Positions 1 through 9,546 of a stretch of DNA of 64,000 nucleotides are shown here, in pieces. Origin of the DNA: Bacteroidota bacterium (GTDB taxonomy: Bacteria; Bacteroidota; Bacteroidia; Bacteroidales; UBA4417). Each line of letters opens with the position of its first letter. The first letter of the stretch is position 1. Under the pieces are notes generated by a model, which worked only from the letters and a program-made list of their open reading frames with translations, had not been told where the DNA came from and did no database searches. The stretch lies in the NCBI GenBank assembly GCA_013376995.1, contig JACAAZ010000019.1:20115-84114 (forward strand). The letters are read 5' to 3'. The translations under genes and the position numbers were made by a program.

Positions 1-3000
1 CAATCAGGTGACAATTCACTTGCTTATTGCACAGCTACCGCAACTGCATGCGACGAATTCATCGGCCGCGTTCAGGTAGGTACACTCGACAAGAGCAGTG
101 CTTGTGACCATTACAGTGATTTCACAGCTTTCTCAACTGACCTTGAAATGAATACGCCTACAGCTGTCACCGTTACCAATGGCGGTAACGCTTACAGTTC
201 AGACCAGGTGTTCATTTGGATTGACTATAATCACAATGATACTTTTGATGCTTCCGAACTCACAACCCTTGCAAGCCAGGGTGGTGGTAGCAGTTTCACT
301 GGCAACATTACTGTTCCTTTGACTGCAACCTCAGGTATTACTACCATGCGTGTTCGTATGTCATACAATCTTGCAGCTAATGCCTGTGGTTCACAAACCT
401 ACGGTGAAGTTGAAGATTACCACGTTAACCTGAAGGCTCCTTCCTTCGTTACTGCTGTTGCTCCTGCAACCGGTACAGTAGCAGCCGGTGGTTCAAAACT
501 CATCCGCACTACCTTCTCATCAACTGGTCCATTGTTCTCACCAGCCGGAACCTACAATGCAGGTCTCAAGCTGAACAGCAATGACCTTGCAAATGCTTCA
601 GTTACCATTCCTTGCACCATGACCGTTATCGTTCCTGGTACAATTGGTGGTACAGTTACCAACTGTGTTACCGGTGAACCTATCGGTGGTGCTATGGTTA
701 CTGCTGGATCAAATGTTACGATGACCGATGGTGACGGTAATTATTCACTTGAGTGCGCTGCAGGTACTTATGATGTTGTTTTCTCTGAAATTGGTTTCAC
801 TTCAGTTACCGTTACTGGTGCAGTTGTAACCTCCGGAGCTAATACCGTTGTAAATGCTCAGCTTTGTGAGCAGCCTTATGCTCCAGCTTGTGCTTCAGCA
901 GCTGTTGATGCCAATGATACCCAGGCTACCGTTACATGGTGTGTTCCAGTTGGGCCATACGAACTCATGTACGACGATGGCGGTGCTGAAAACTTTGCAG
1001 CATGGCAGGTTCCTGGTAACATGAATGGTGTTAAATTCACTCCTAAGGGATATCCCGCAACTGTTGTTGGTGGTAAATTCTTTGTAGGTGATGGTAGTTT
1101 CCCAATTGGTGGCAGCATCATTGATGCTCCTTTCACTGTAGCTGTTTACGCAGCTGACGGAGCCAACGGATTACCAGGTACACTTCTTGATTCAGTTCCA
1201 GCTACCGTTACCAACTATGGTTGGGTTAACGTAACCGGTCTCAATGCAGAAGTTGCTTCAGGTGATTTCTACCTCGTAATGATTCAACGTTCATTGTCAC
1301 CAAACTGCGCTCCTATCGGAGTTGATGCTACATTACCAAAAGCTTACAAGAGCTACTCACGTAATGTTGGTGCAAACGAACCTTGGGTTCTTTCTCCATA
1401 TCAGGATTTCATGATGCATGCAGTTGTTAGCAGCCCATTAGCTGGTGACGATGCTCCTGTTGCAACCCGCGTTCTCATACCTGGTAAAGTTAAGGGAATG
1501 ATCTCCCTCAACAAACCCAGTGCTGTTCCTGGCGTAGAAGCAACTACTGCTCAGATTACTTCACCTTCAGGATATGAAACTGATGCCGTTCAGTCATACA
1601 AACTCTGGCGTATCAGCAACTTCGATCCTACAGCTCAGCCTTCAACTGGTACTTTCACTCTCATCGGAAGCGGCCTTACAGCTACAACCTATGTTGAAAG
1701 TGGTACACAGTGGAGCGCTCTCCCAATGGGATGGTATGCTTACGCTATCAAAGCTGTTTACCCAGGTGGTACAGAATCAGAATATGTTTATACCAATTCA
1801 ATTCCTCACAAACTTTTTGCTGACGTAACTGTAAATGTTAAACTCATTTGCGGTATGGTTCCTGCAGAAGGTGCTGTTGTTAAATTCACTGGTAGCGATT
1901 ATCCTTTTGCTGTTCTTACCCAGACTGTTCCTGCTTCAGGTACAGTTGTATTTGACAATATGATAAAGGGTCATTATACCATGCTTGTAACCAAGGGTGG
2001 TTATACTCCTTATTCGGTTGACTATAATATCACAGCTAACCGTACTATTGATGTTATCATGGAAGACATCCGTTACATGCCTCGTAACCTGTTTGTTGAT
2101 GACATGACCTTACATGCAACCTGGGACGAACCTCTTGCAATAGCTATTACTGAAAATTTCGAAAGTGGTGTATTCCCACCAGCTGGCTGGCAGGCCACAA
2201 CCCAGGGTTCAACTGGTTGGTATGCTACCACTGATGGAAGCAGTGCATATTTCACTGTTCCTGCACATACTACTTACGCAATAGCTAATGATGATCAAGG
2301 TGGATCAAGCAACAACGGCTGCTGCGATTACCTCATTACTCCTACTTTGGATCTCACTAATGCTCCAAGCTTCGCACTTAATTTTGCTAGCTTCTACACT
2401 GGTGACTATGGCCAGATGGCTTATGTTGAAATGAGTACTGACGGTGGTGCTACATGGACCCCGATTTATACTTGTTCACCAGCAGCTACATGGAATGATG
2501 TTTCTGTTGACCTTTCAGCTTACTCAGGAGCTTCTGGCTTATCATCTGTTAAGTTTGCATTCCATGCAGACGATGCTGGCCAATATGCTTCAGGTTGGGC
2601 TATTGACGATGTAAGTATCGCTTCAGGTAACCTTGCCTTCACCGGTTATGGTGTATTCCTTGATGGTTCACTCGTTGGTAACACACCTCACGATCAGCGC
2701 TGGTATGATTATGATCCTACCACTATTAACTATGGACAGACTTATGTAGCAGGTGTTGCTGCTATCTATTGTTCAGGTTATTCAGATCTTGATACCTATA
2801 CTTTCACAAGTCATTTCCTCTATCCTCCACGTAACCTTACCGCCACTTCACCTGCAGGACAACCTGTTGTGATTCTGAACTGGCAGGCTCCTCTCACTGG
2901 TGACTATTCAGTTGTTGGTTCAATTCCACGTACCAATACTCCTCTCGCCACTGCAGAATACAGCCCAATGGTTACACAGCGTATTGGAAGCGATAACCAA

Positions 3001-5613
3001 ACTGCTGTTTGGGACGTTCTCCTTACCTTCCCAACAACTTCAGCCGGTAAAGCTGGTGTTGCTTCCGATGGTAACTTCATCTACACTACTATTTGGAGTG
3101 GCGGTGGATTCCAGAAATATGACCTCTCAGGAAACTGGGTTGAAGATTTCGACATCGCTGGCGTAAACAGTATTCGTGACCTCGCTTACAATACTGACAA
3201 CCATCATTTCTATGGTTCACCTAACTCAGCAGTTCTTTATGAAATGGATTTCACCAACAAGGTTCTCGTAGGTAGTGTAACTACTGGCGTCACCGGTGGT
3301 ATTCGTCATATTGCTTACAGTCCTCTACTTGATGGCGGTAATGGTGGATTCTATTGCGGTGCCTGGTCTGATGACTTCCAAATCAAGATGGACGGTACTG
3401 TAATTGGCGCAACTCCTGGTTTCACTGCTCAGGGTCTGACCGGCGTTTACGGTTCAGCTTATGACTGGGGAACTTCTGGTGGCCCATTTATGTGGTATTT
3501 TGACCAGGGTGGTAATGGTGCCGACATTTGGCAGTATGATATCGCTGCTGGTGCATTTACCGGATTCGTACAGGATGCTTCTACATTACCTGGATTTATT
3601 GCAGGTAGTATCGCCGGTGGTTTGGATTACAACACTCAGATCGTTCCTGGACACGCTGTATTGCTTGGTTTGATCCAGCAAGACTTCGTATTCGAATATG
3701 ACATGGGTGGTGCAGCTGCTCCTCCTTCAACGAGCCTCGTTCGTTACAACCTCTATCGCGATGGCGATTTCAGCGCACCAGTTGCTCAGATTCCAGCTAC
3801 AGAATTAACTTACTGGGATACCGGACTTGATCCACAGCAATATTGCTATGACATCAGCGCTGTATATGACCTTACTTCATTTGGTTTCCCCGGCCAGTTC
3901 GGTGAATCAGTTAAAGAAGGTACAGCTTGTGCAAACGTTCATTTTGGCAAACCGCTTCCTTTCTTCGAAGATTGGACTTCCGGTACTTTCTCTCTGAACG
4001 AATGGACTGCTGATCCTAACTGGGTACTCGAAGGACAGGTTGGTAATCCTATGCCATCAGCCAAGTTCAAATGGGATCCTTTGTTGAATGACTATACAAG
4101 TTCACTCACCAGTACTTATCTCGATGCTGAAGTTATCAATACAACCACTCCTTATAAACTTTGGATGGACTTTGATCTGAAGCTTGACGATCGTACTTCT
4201 TCAACCAACGAAAAACTGTCTATCGAAGTTTCTTCAGATGGCGGTGCTACTTGGGCTAAGGTAGGTGAAGTAGCCAACAATGGTAACATGGATTGGACTG
4301 CTGAACATATTGATATTACCACGAAAGCTAAGAATAAAGTTTTCCAGGTTAGATTCAATGCCAATGGAACCTTCTCAGGTGACATTTTCTACTGGTATGT
4401 TGATAATATCCACATCTATGCTGGATACATCTTCAATCCTCCTATTAACCTCGTAACTGAAAAGCAGGGTAACCCACAGAATGACATTAAACTCACCTGG
4501 GGACCTCCTGCAGGCGGTGGTACAATCGTAACCTACGTAATTGATGACAACTCAGCTGAAAACGGTTGGGCTATCAACCCAGGTTATGAATCATGGCTTG
4601 GTAACGAGTTCGCAGTAACTGATGCTGGTGTTCTTCAATCACTTGATGTATACTGGCAGGCTAATGCAAGTGCAGGTACCGAATCATTGTCATTTGACAT
4701 ATTTGATGCCAGCAATACTTTAATTGGCTCATCAGATGCTTTCGCTACAGTTCAGGATAACTGGCAGACAGTTGCTCTACCTGACGTTCCTTTCGATGGT
4801 ACATTCTATGCAATGGTACATTGGAACATGCTCGCTGGCCAATCAAATTACCTTGGTTCAGACGAAAATGGTCCTAATGCTGCTGCTAACTATGGTTGGT
4901 ACTATGATGGAACCGCATGGTCACATCTGTCAGATTTCGGATATGCACCTTGCGTATTCCTGATTCGTGCTAAGGCTCTCGTTGGTGGCGACAAGAAAGT
5001 TGTTTCCTTCGGTCCTGTATCACATAGCAACGGAACACCAAGTGCTAACTTCAGCAATGTTATTGCTAAGTCAGAACGTCATAGCAGTGCCGGCGCACCT
5101 GTAAGCAGCAGTGCTGTATTCCAGGGTGACAACAGCCAGGAAATGCTCGGATATAACATCTATCGTCGTTACTACATTGACCCAATACCTGGACAGTACA
5201 CTACTTACAGCGCTTGGGATTCACTGACATTTGTAACTGCAACGGAATATCTCGACATGAACCTGTTCAATGACTGCTACGATTATTATGTAACTGCAGT
5301 TTACACTGAAGGTCAGTCTGTACCGTCAAATGAATCAGAACAGTGCCTCACCGTAGGTCTGAATACAAATGAAACCAGTGAAGTTAGAATTTATCCTAAC
5401 CCAGCTGTTTCCTTCGTAACCATAGACCTTACCAAAGACGTTCGTAACATTACTATTTACAACGCTCTTGGATCAGTAGTCAACGAAAAGAACATCACAC
5501 GCGAAACAAGCGTGACGGTGAACACTTCGAACTACGCAGCAGGTGCTTACAACGTGAAGTTCACCACAGCTAATGGCGATACATTCAGCCGCAAGTTTGT
5601 TGTGACCAAATAA
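1..5613 (+). CDS. Giant secreted multidomain protein (GEVED-type, carboxypeptidase-regulatory-like, choice-of-anchor J-like modules) with T9SS type-A C-terminal sorting domain; 5' end truncated by window
   Basis: Frame stays open from base 1 upstream of the track ATG at 148 (QSGDNSLAYCTATATACDEF...); GEVEDYHV motif; C-terminus VRIYPNPAVSFVTIDLTK...GAYNVKFTTANGDTFSRKFVVTK. Confidence 0.9.
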   Translation, partial: QSGDNSLAYCTATATACDEFIGRVQVGTLDKSSACDHYSDFTAFSTDLEMNTPTAVTVTNGGNAYSSDQVFIWIDYNHNDTFDASELTTLASQGGGSSFTGNITVPLTATSGITTMRVRMSYNLAANACGSQTYGEVEDYHVNLKAPSFVTAVAPATGTVAAGGSKLIRTTFSSTGPLFSPAGTYNAGLKLNSNDLANASVTIPCTMTVIVPGTIGGTVTNCVTGEPIGGAMVTAGSNVTMTDGDGNYSLECAAGTYDVVFSEIGFTSVTVTGAVVTSGANTVVNAQLCEQPYAPACASAAVDANDTQATVTWCVPVGPYELMYDDGGAENFAAWQVPGNMNGVKFTPKGYPATVVGGKFFVGDGSFPIGGSIIDAPFTVAVYAADGANGLPGTLLDSVPATVTNYGWVNVTGLNAEVASGDFYLVMIQRSLSPNCAPIGVDATLPKAYKSYSRNVGANEPWVLSPYQDFMMHAVVSSPLAGDDAPVATRVLIPGKVKGMISLNKPSAVPGVEATTAQITSPSGYETDAVQSYKLWRISNFDPTAQPSTGTFTLIGSGLTATTYVESGTQWSALPMGWYAYAIKAVYPGGTESEYVYTNSIPHKLFADVTVNVKLICGMVPAEGAVVKFTGSDYPFAVLTQTVPASGTVVFDNMIKGHYTMLVTKGGYTPYSVDYNITANRTIDVIMEDIRYMPRNLFVDDMTLHATWDEPLAIAITENFESGVFPPAGWQATTQGSTGWYATTDGSSAYFTVPAHTTYAIANDDQGGSSNNGCCDYLITPTLDLTNAPSFALNFASFYTGDYGQMAYVEMSTDGGATWTPIYTCSPAATWNDVSVDLSAYSGASGLSSVKFAFHADDAGQYASGWAIDDVSIASGNLAFTGYGVFLDGSLVGNTPHDQRWYDYDPTTINYGQTYVAGVAAIYCSGYSDLDTYTFTSHFLYPPRNLTATSPAGQPVVILNWQAPLTGDYSVVGSIPRTNTPLATAEYSPMVTQRIGSDNQTAVWDVLLTFPTTSAGKAGVASDGNFIYTTIWSGGGFQKYDLSGNWVEDFDIAGVNSIRDLAYNTDNHHFYGSPNSAVLYEMDFTNKVLVGSVTTGVTGGIRHIAYSPLLDGGNGGFYCGAWSDDFQIKMDGTVIGATPGFTAQGLTGVYGSAYDWGTSGGPFMWYFDQGGNGADIWQYDIAAGAFTGFVQDASTLPGFIAGSIAGGLDYNTQIVPGHAVLLGLIQQDFVFEYDMGGAAAPPSTSLVRYNLYRDGDFSAPVAQIPATELTYWDTGLDPQQYCYDISAVYDLTSFGFPGQFGESVKEGTACANVHFGKPLPFFEDWTSGTFSLNEWTADPNWVLEGQVGNPMPSAKFKWDPLLNDYTSSLTSTYLDAEVINTTTPYKLWMDFDLKLDDRTSSTNEKLSIEVSSDGGATWAKVGEVANNGNMDWTAEHIDITTKAKNKVFQVRFNANGTFSGDIFYWYVDNIHIYAGYIFNPPINLVTEKQGNPQNDIKLTWGPPAGGGTIVTYVIDDNSAENGWAINPGYESWLGNEFAVTDAGVLQSLDVYWQANASAGTESLSFDIFDASNTLIGSSDAFATVQDNWQTVALPDVPFDGTFYAMVHWNMLAGQSNYLGSDENGPNAAANYGWYYDGTAWSHLSDFGYAPCVFLIRAKALVGGDKKVVSFGPVSHSNGTPSANFSNVIAKSERHSSAGAPVSSSAVFQGDNSQEMLGYNIYRRYYIDPIPGQYTTYSAWDSLTFVTATEYLDMNLFNDCYDYYVTAVYTEGQSVPSNESEQCLTVGLNTNETSEVRIYPNPAVSFVTIDLTKDVRNITIYNALGSVVNEKNITRETSVTVNTSNYAAGAYNVKFTTANGDTFSRKFVVTK

Positions 5614-5632
5614 TCCTTCATTGGAATAAATG

Positions 5633-5662
5633 AAAAGGGGCCCATTATTGGGCCCCTTTTTT
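5633..5662 (+). terminator. Rho-independent terminator
   Basis: AAAAGGGGCCC-attatt-GGGCCCCTTTTTT, 11-bp perfect stem and T run right after the stop of the giant CDS. Confidence 0.9.
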
Positions 5663-5666
5663 ATTT

Positions 5667-5674
5667 TACTTTTG
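5667..5674 (+). promoter_or_regulatory. Bacteroidota-type -7 element TACTTTTG upstream of the ABC-F gene
   Basis: Matches TAnnTTTG; ATG lies 5 nt downstream. Confidence 0.55.
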
Positions 5675-5678
5675 CAGC

Positions 5679-7628
5679 ATGATTTCTGTTAGCAACCTTT
5701 CTGTACATTTTACCGGGGAATATATATTTGAGAATGTTTCTTTTCTGATCAATGATAGGGACCGGATAGGTCTCGTTGGGCGAAACGGTGCTGGTAAAAC
5801 TACACTTCTCCGAATCCTATGCGGTGAAATGGAGCCTGAAACTGGTGTTGTTGCCAGTCCGTCTGGTAGTACAATCGGCTACCTGCCGCAGGAAATGTCA
5901 GTAGGCAGTGAACTGAATGTGCTTGAAGAAGCTATGACAGCATTTGCTGAAGCTCATTCACTTCATGATCTTATCGATAAATATACCAGGGAACTGGCAG
6001 AGAGGACAGATTATGAGTCAGAAGCCTATGAGAAACTGATACACCGGTTCAATGATGCAAATGACAGGTATCATTTAATTGGTGGGCAAAATGTTCAGGA
6101 AGAGGCTGAAAAAGTGCTTAAAGGACTTGGTTTTGAGCCTGAAGATTTCAGCAAGCCAATGAAGACCTTCAGCGGTGGGTGGCAAATGAGAGTGGAACTG
6201 GCCAAGATCCTTCTGACTTGCCCGGATGTGGTTTTACTTGATGAGCCTACAAACCACCTGGATATCGAATCTATCCAATGGCTGGAGGACTTCCTCATTA
6301 ATTATCGTGGAGCGGTTGTTCTGGTTTCGCATGACCGTGCATTTCTCGACAATGTGACAAACCGCACGATCGAGATTATGAACGGAAGAATATACGATTA
6401 CAAGACAGGTTACTCAGAATATGTTGAGTTAAGGGAAGATCAAATGGAACAGCAACGTGCTGCCTTTGATAACCAACAGGCTCAAATTGCACAAATCGAA
6501 AGGTTTATTGAGCGATTCAGGTATAAATCTACTAAATCGCGACAGGTACAATCAAGGGTGAAAATGCTTGATAAAATGGATAGGGTAGAAGTAGATGATG
6601 TTGATAGTTCAGCGATTCGGTTTGTGTTTCCGCCTGCACCTCATTCTGGCAAAGTTGTAGTAGAGACAAGTAAGCTTACCAAAAGATACGGAGAGAAACT
6701 CGTTTTAAAGGATCTAGAATTTCATATTGAGAAAGGTGATTTTGTTGCCTTTGTTGGGAGAAACGGAGAAGGTAAAACTACACTTTCAAGGATCATCATA
6801 GGTAACCTGGAGCACGAAGGTATCTGTAAGCTTGGCCATAATGTCAGAATTGGCTATTATGCCCAGAACCAGGCCGAATTGCTTGATCCGGAAAGGACGG
6901 TTTTTCAGACTATTGATGATATTGCTGTTGGCGATATGCGTACTAACGTTAGAGGTATCCTGGGTAGTTTCCTGTTTGGAACGGAAGCCATTGAGAAGAA
7001 GGTGAAAGTGTTATCTGGTGGAGAAAAGGCCAGGCTTGCCTTAGCTAAATTACTGCTGACCCCGGTGAACCTCCTTGTTCTCGATGAACCAACTAATCAC
7101 CTTGATATGGTAAGTAAGGACATCCTGAAAAATGCCCTTTTGAAATTTGATGGTACCCTGATTGTTGTTTCGCACGACAGGGATTTCCTGCAGGGATTAA
7201 CGGATAAGGTATTTGAATTCAGGAATCATACAATCAAAACCTGGATTGGAGATGTAAAAGAATACCTTCAAGCCAGAAAACTTGCCTCTCTCGCTCAATT
7301 GGAGGCTCGCAGGCTTAATGGAACTTCAGCAGCGGATAACCAGCCATCTGACAATAAAGTAAATTATGAGCGCAGGAAACAGCTCGACCGAGAAGTTCGT
7401 AAAGTAGCGGCTAAAGTTCAAAAGGTAGAAGATGAGATTGTGCGGGTAGAAAATGATATAAAGCAATATGATATTTTACTGGCTGACCCTGAAAGCCACA
7501 AAGATGCGGTAAAATCCGGATTGCTTTTCAAGGAGTATCAGCGATTGAAAAGCCTTCTGGATGAAAAAATGGAACTATGGGAGGTGTTACACGAGGAGTT
7601 GGAGCAGGTGAGCCGTAATGCGGAATAG
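5679..7628 (+). CDS. ABC-F family ATP-binding protein
   Basis: Two ABC cassettes (GRNGAGKTT, FSGGWQMRVELAKIL, LLDEPTNHLD; GRNGEGKTT, LSGGEKARLALAKLLL, LDEPTNHLD), no TM domain, basic coiled-coil C-terminus. Confidence 0.93.
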   Translation: MISVSNLSVHFTGEYIFENVSFLINDRDRIGLVGRNGAGKTTLLRILCGEMEPETGVVASPSGSTIGYLPQEMSVGSELNVLEEAMTAFAEAHSLHDLIDKYTRELAERTDYESEAYEKLIHRFNDANDRYHLIGGQNVQEEAEKVLKGLGFEPEDFSKPMKTFSGGWQMRVELAKILLTCPDVVLLDEPTNHLDIESIQWLEDFLINYRGAVVLVSHDRAFLDNVTNRTIEIMNGRIYDYKTGYSEYVELREDQMEQQRAAFDNQQAQIAQIERFIERFRYKSTKSRQVQSRVKMLDKMDRVEVDDVDSSAIRFVFPPAPHSGKVVVETSKLTKRYGEKLVLKDLEFHIEKGDFVAFVGRNGEGKTTLSRIIIGNLEHEGICKLGHNVRIGYYAQNQAELLDPERTVFQTIDDIAVGDMRTNVRGILGSFLFGTEAIEKKVKVLSGGEKARLALAKLLLTPVNLLVLDEPTNHLDMVSKDILKNALLKFDGTLIVVSHDRDFLQGLTDKVFEFRNHTIKTWIGDVKEYLQARKLASLAQLEARRLNGTSAADNQPSDNKVNYERRKQLDREVRKVAAKVQKVEDEIVRVENDIKQYDILLADPESHKDAVKSGLLFKEYQRLKSLLDEKMELWEVLHEELEQVSRNAE

Positions 7629-7643
7629 GCCTGGCCTGTGCTG

Positions 7644-8630
7644 TTAAATTTCTCGTACCATCAGATCCTCGCAATAGCTTAACAGGATTGTTTTTCGCTC
7701 TTCCGGCAGGCTGAGGTTGTTCAAGGTATCCTTCGCAGCTTTCCAATACAAATGGATTTCTAATATGGTAGCATCTCTGGTCCTTAGGCGATCAAAATGA
7801 CTTCGTACTTCACTGATTTTATCTTCTTTTGATAAATCTTTTGATTGATAGAGGAGCTTGAGTTCTTCTTTATCGCTTCCGGCTAATTCCAAGGCTTTTA
7901 AATAAAGAAAAGTCTTCTTGCCTTCCAGGATATCGCCACCTTTCACTTTGCCAAATTTTTCCTCCTGGCTATAAAGATCCAACAGATCATCCATCAATTG
8001 GAAAGCAATTCCTATGTTTATACCAAAGTGATACAGGATATCTGCATCTCTTTGACTGGCACCGGCTATGACAGCTCCAGTTTTAAGACTGCAGGCGAGC
8101 AGCACAGCAGTTTTCAAGCGGATCATTTCCATATATTCTGCCAGGGTGACATCGCTTCGGGTTTCGAAGTTCATATCAAATTGCTGGCCTTCACAAACTT
8201 CAGCAGCCGTTACATTCAGGAGTTCCAGCAATTGAGGAATTGCATCAACACGTGTTAGCATCATTTGCCTGTTTGCAAGAGCAAACATGGTATCTCCTGC
8301 CAGGATTGCTATATTAGAATTCCACTTCTTATATACTGTTTCCTTGCCTCTGCGCAGAGGTGCCTGGTCCATGAGATCATCATGAAGGAGTGTAAAATTG
8401 TGAAAAAGTTCTATGGCAAGGGCGGGATGAATGGCCTCGTTGAGGTTCCCTTCAAACATATCGGTAGCTGCCAGTAAAAGGAAAGGCCTGAGGCGCTTAC
8501 CTCCGAGGCTGAGCGTATATGAGATTGGCTGATAAAGTTCAGCCGGATAAGAAGGCAGTTTCAGTTCTGCAAAAGCATTCCGAATAATACTGTGTAAAGA
8601 TTCGATTGTTTGCATTTCCCTATCGTTCAA
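7644..8630 (-). CDS. Polyprenyl (isoprenyl) diphosphate synthase
   Basis: GGKRLRPFL, first Asp-rich motif [15 protein letters not shown], second Asp-rich motif [11 protein letters not shown]. Confidence 0.92.
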   Translation of the reverse strand: MNDREMQTIESLHSIIRNAFAELKLPSYPAELYQPISYTLSLGGKRLRPFLLLAATDMFEGNLNEAIHPALAIELFHNFTLLHDDLMDQAPLRRGKETVYKKWNSNIAILAGDTMFALANRQMMLTRVDAIPQLLELLNVTAAEVCEGQQFDMNFETRSDVTLAEYMEMIRLKTAVLLACSLKTGAVIAGASQRDADILYHFGINIGIAFQLMDDLLDLYSQEEKFGKVKGGDILEGKKTFLYLKALELAGSDKEELKLLYQSKDLSKEDKISEVRSHFDRLRTRDATILEIHLYWKAAKDTLNNLSLPEERKTILLSYCEDLMVREI

Positions 8631-9489
8631 TCTCCGGAAGATTTAGCAGGTAAGTTCCATAACCACTTTTTAGAAGTGGCTGGGCAAGGATTTCCAGTTG
8701 CCGCCTGTCAATAAATCCCATACGGTAAGCAATTTCTTCAATGCATCCAATCTTTAGCCCCTGGCGTTCTTCAATAACCTGGACAAACTGTGATGCCTGC
8801 AGTAAGGAAGCAAACGTACCGGTGTCAAGCCAGGCGGTTCCGCGGCTCAGGATCCCTACCTTTAAATTCCCCTTTTCAAGATAATATTTGTTTACATCCG
8901 TTATTTCATATTCTCCCCGTGCAGAGGGTTTGATGTTTTTTGCAACTTCTACAACCGAATTATCATAGAAATAGAGTCCCGGCACCGCATAGTTGGATTT
9001 AGGCTGTTTTGGCTTCTCTTCAATTGAAATAGCTTTCTTGGATTCATCAAATTCAACAACACCATATCTTTCGGGGTCAGAAACATGGTAAGCAAAAACA
9101 ACTCCGCCATCCGGGTCGTTGCATTCGGAAATGAGTTTCTGCAATCCTGTTCCATAAAAGATGTTATCCCCAAGAATGAGGGATACCTTATCTGATCCTA
9201 TAAATTTCTCACCAATAACAAATGCCTGAGCCAATCCGTTTGGCACTTCCTGAATTGCATAGCTGAACTGGCATCCCATGTTTTTTCCATCTCCCAGCAA
9301 GGTCTTGAAACCTGGCAGGTCATGCGGGGTGCTGATAATCAGTATTTCACGAATACCTGACATCAGCAGAACTGATAACGGATAATAGATCATTGGTTTG
9401 TCATAGATGGGCATCATCTGTTTGCTCATAGCCAATGTTAAGGGGTGGAGACGTGTTCCCGAGCCACCTGCGAGAATAATTCCTTTCAT
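8620..9489 (-). CDS. rfbA: Glucose-1-phosphate thymidylyltransferase (RmlA/RfbA)
   Basis: [51 protein letters not shown]. Confidence 0.95.
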   Translation of the reverse strand: MKGIILAGGSGTRLHPLTLAMSKQMMPIYDKPMIYYPLSVLLMSGIREILIISTPHDLPGFKTLLGDGKNMGCQFSYAIQEVPNGLAQAFVIGEKFIGSDKVSLILGDNIFYGTGLQKLISECNDPDGGVVFAYHVSDPERYGVVEFDESKKAISIEEKPKQPKSNYAVPGLYFYDNSVVEVAKNIKPSARGEYEITDVNKYYLEKGNLKVGILSRGTAWLDTGTFASLLQASQFVQVIEERQGLKIGCIEEIAYRMGFIDRRQLEILAQPLLKSGYGTYLLNLPEIER

Positions 9490-9546
9490 AATAAACTGAA
9501 TTAATGATTCTAGATTAAACTGGTTAATTGAAGCGTAAGGTCAGCA

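Noticed and set aside
876-1136. Minus-strand ORF opposite the giant CDS (and similar antisense ORFs throughout the track)
   Set aside because: Lies fully antisense to a well-supported CDS; no recognisable domain, signal peptide or regulatory context.
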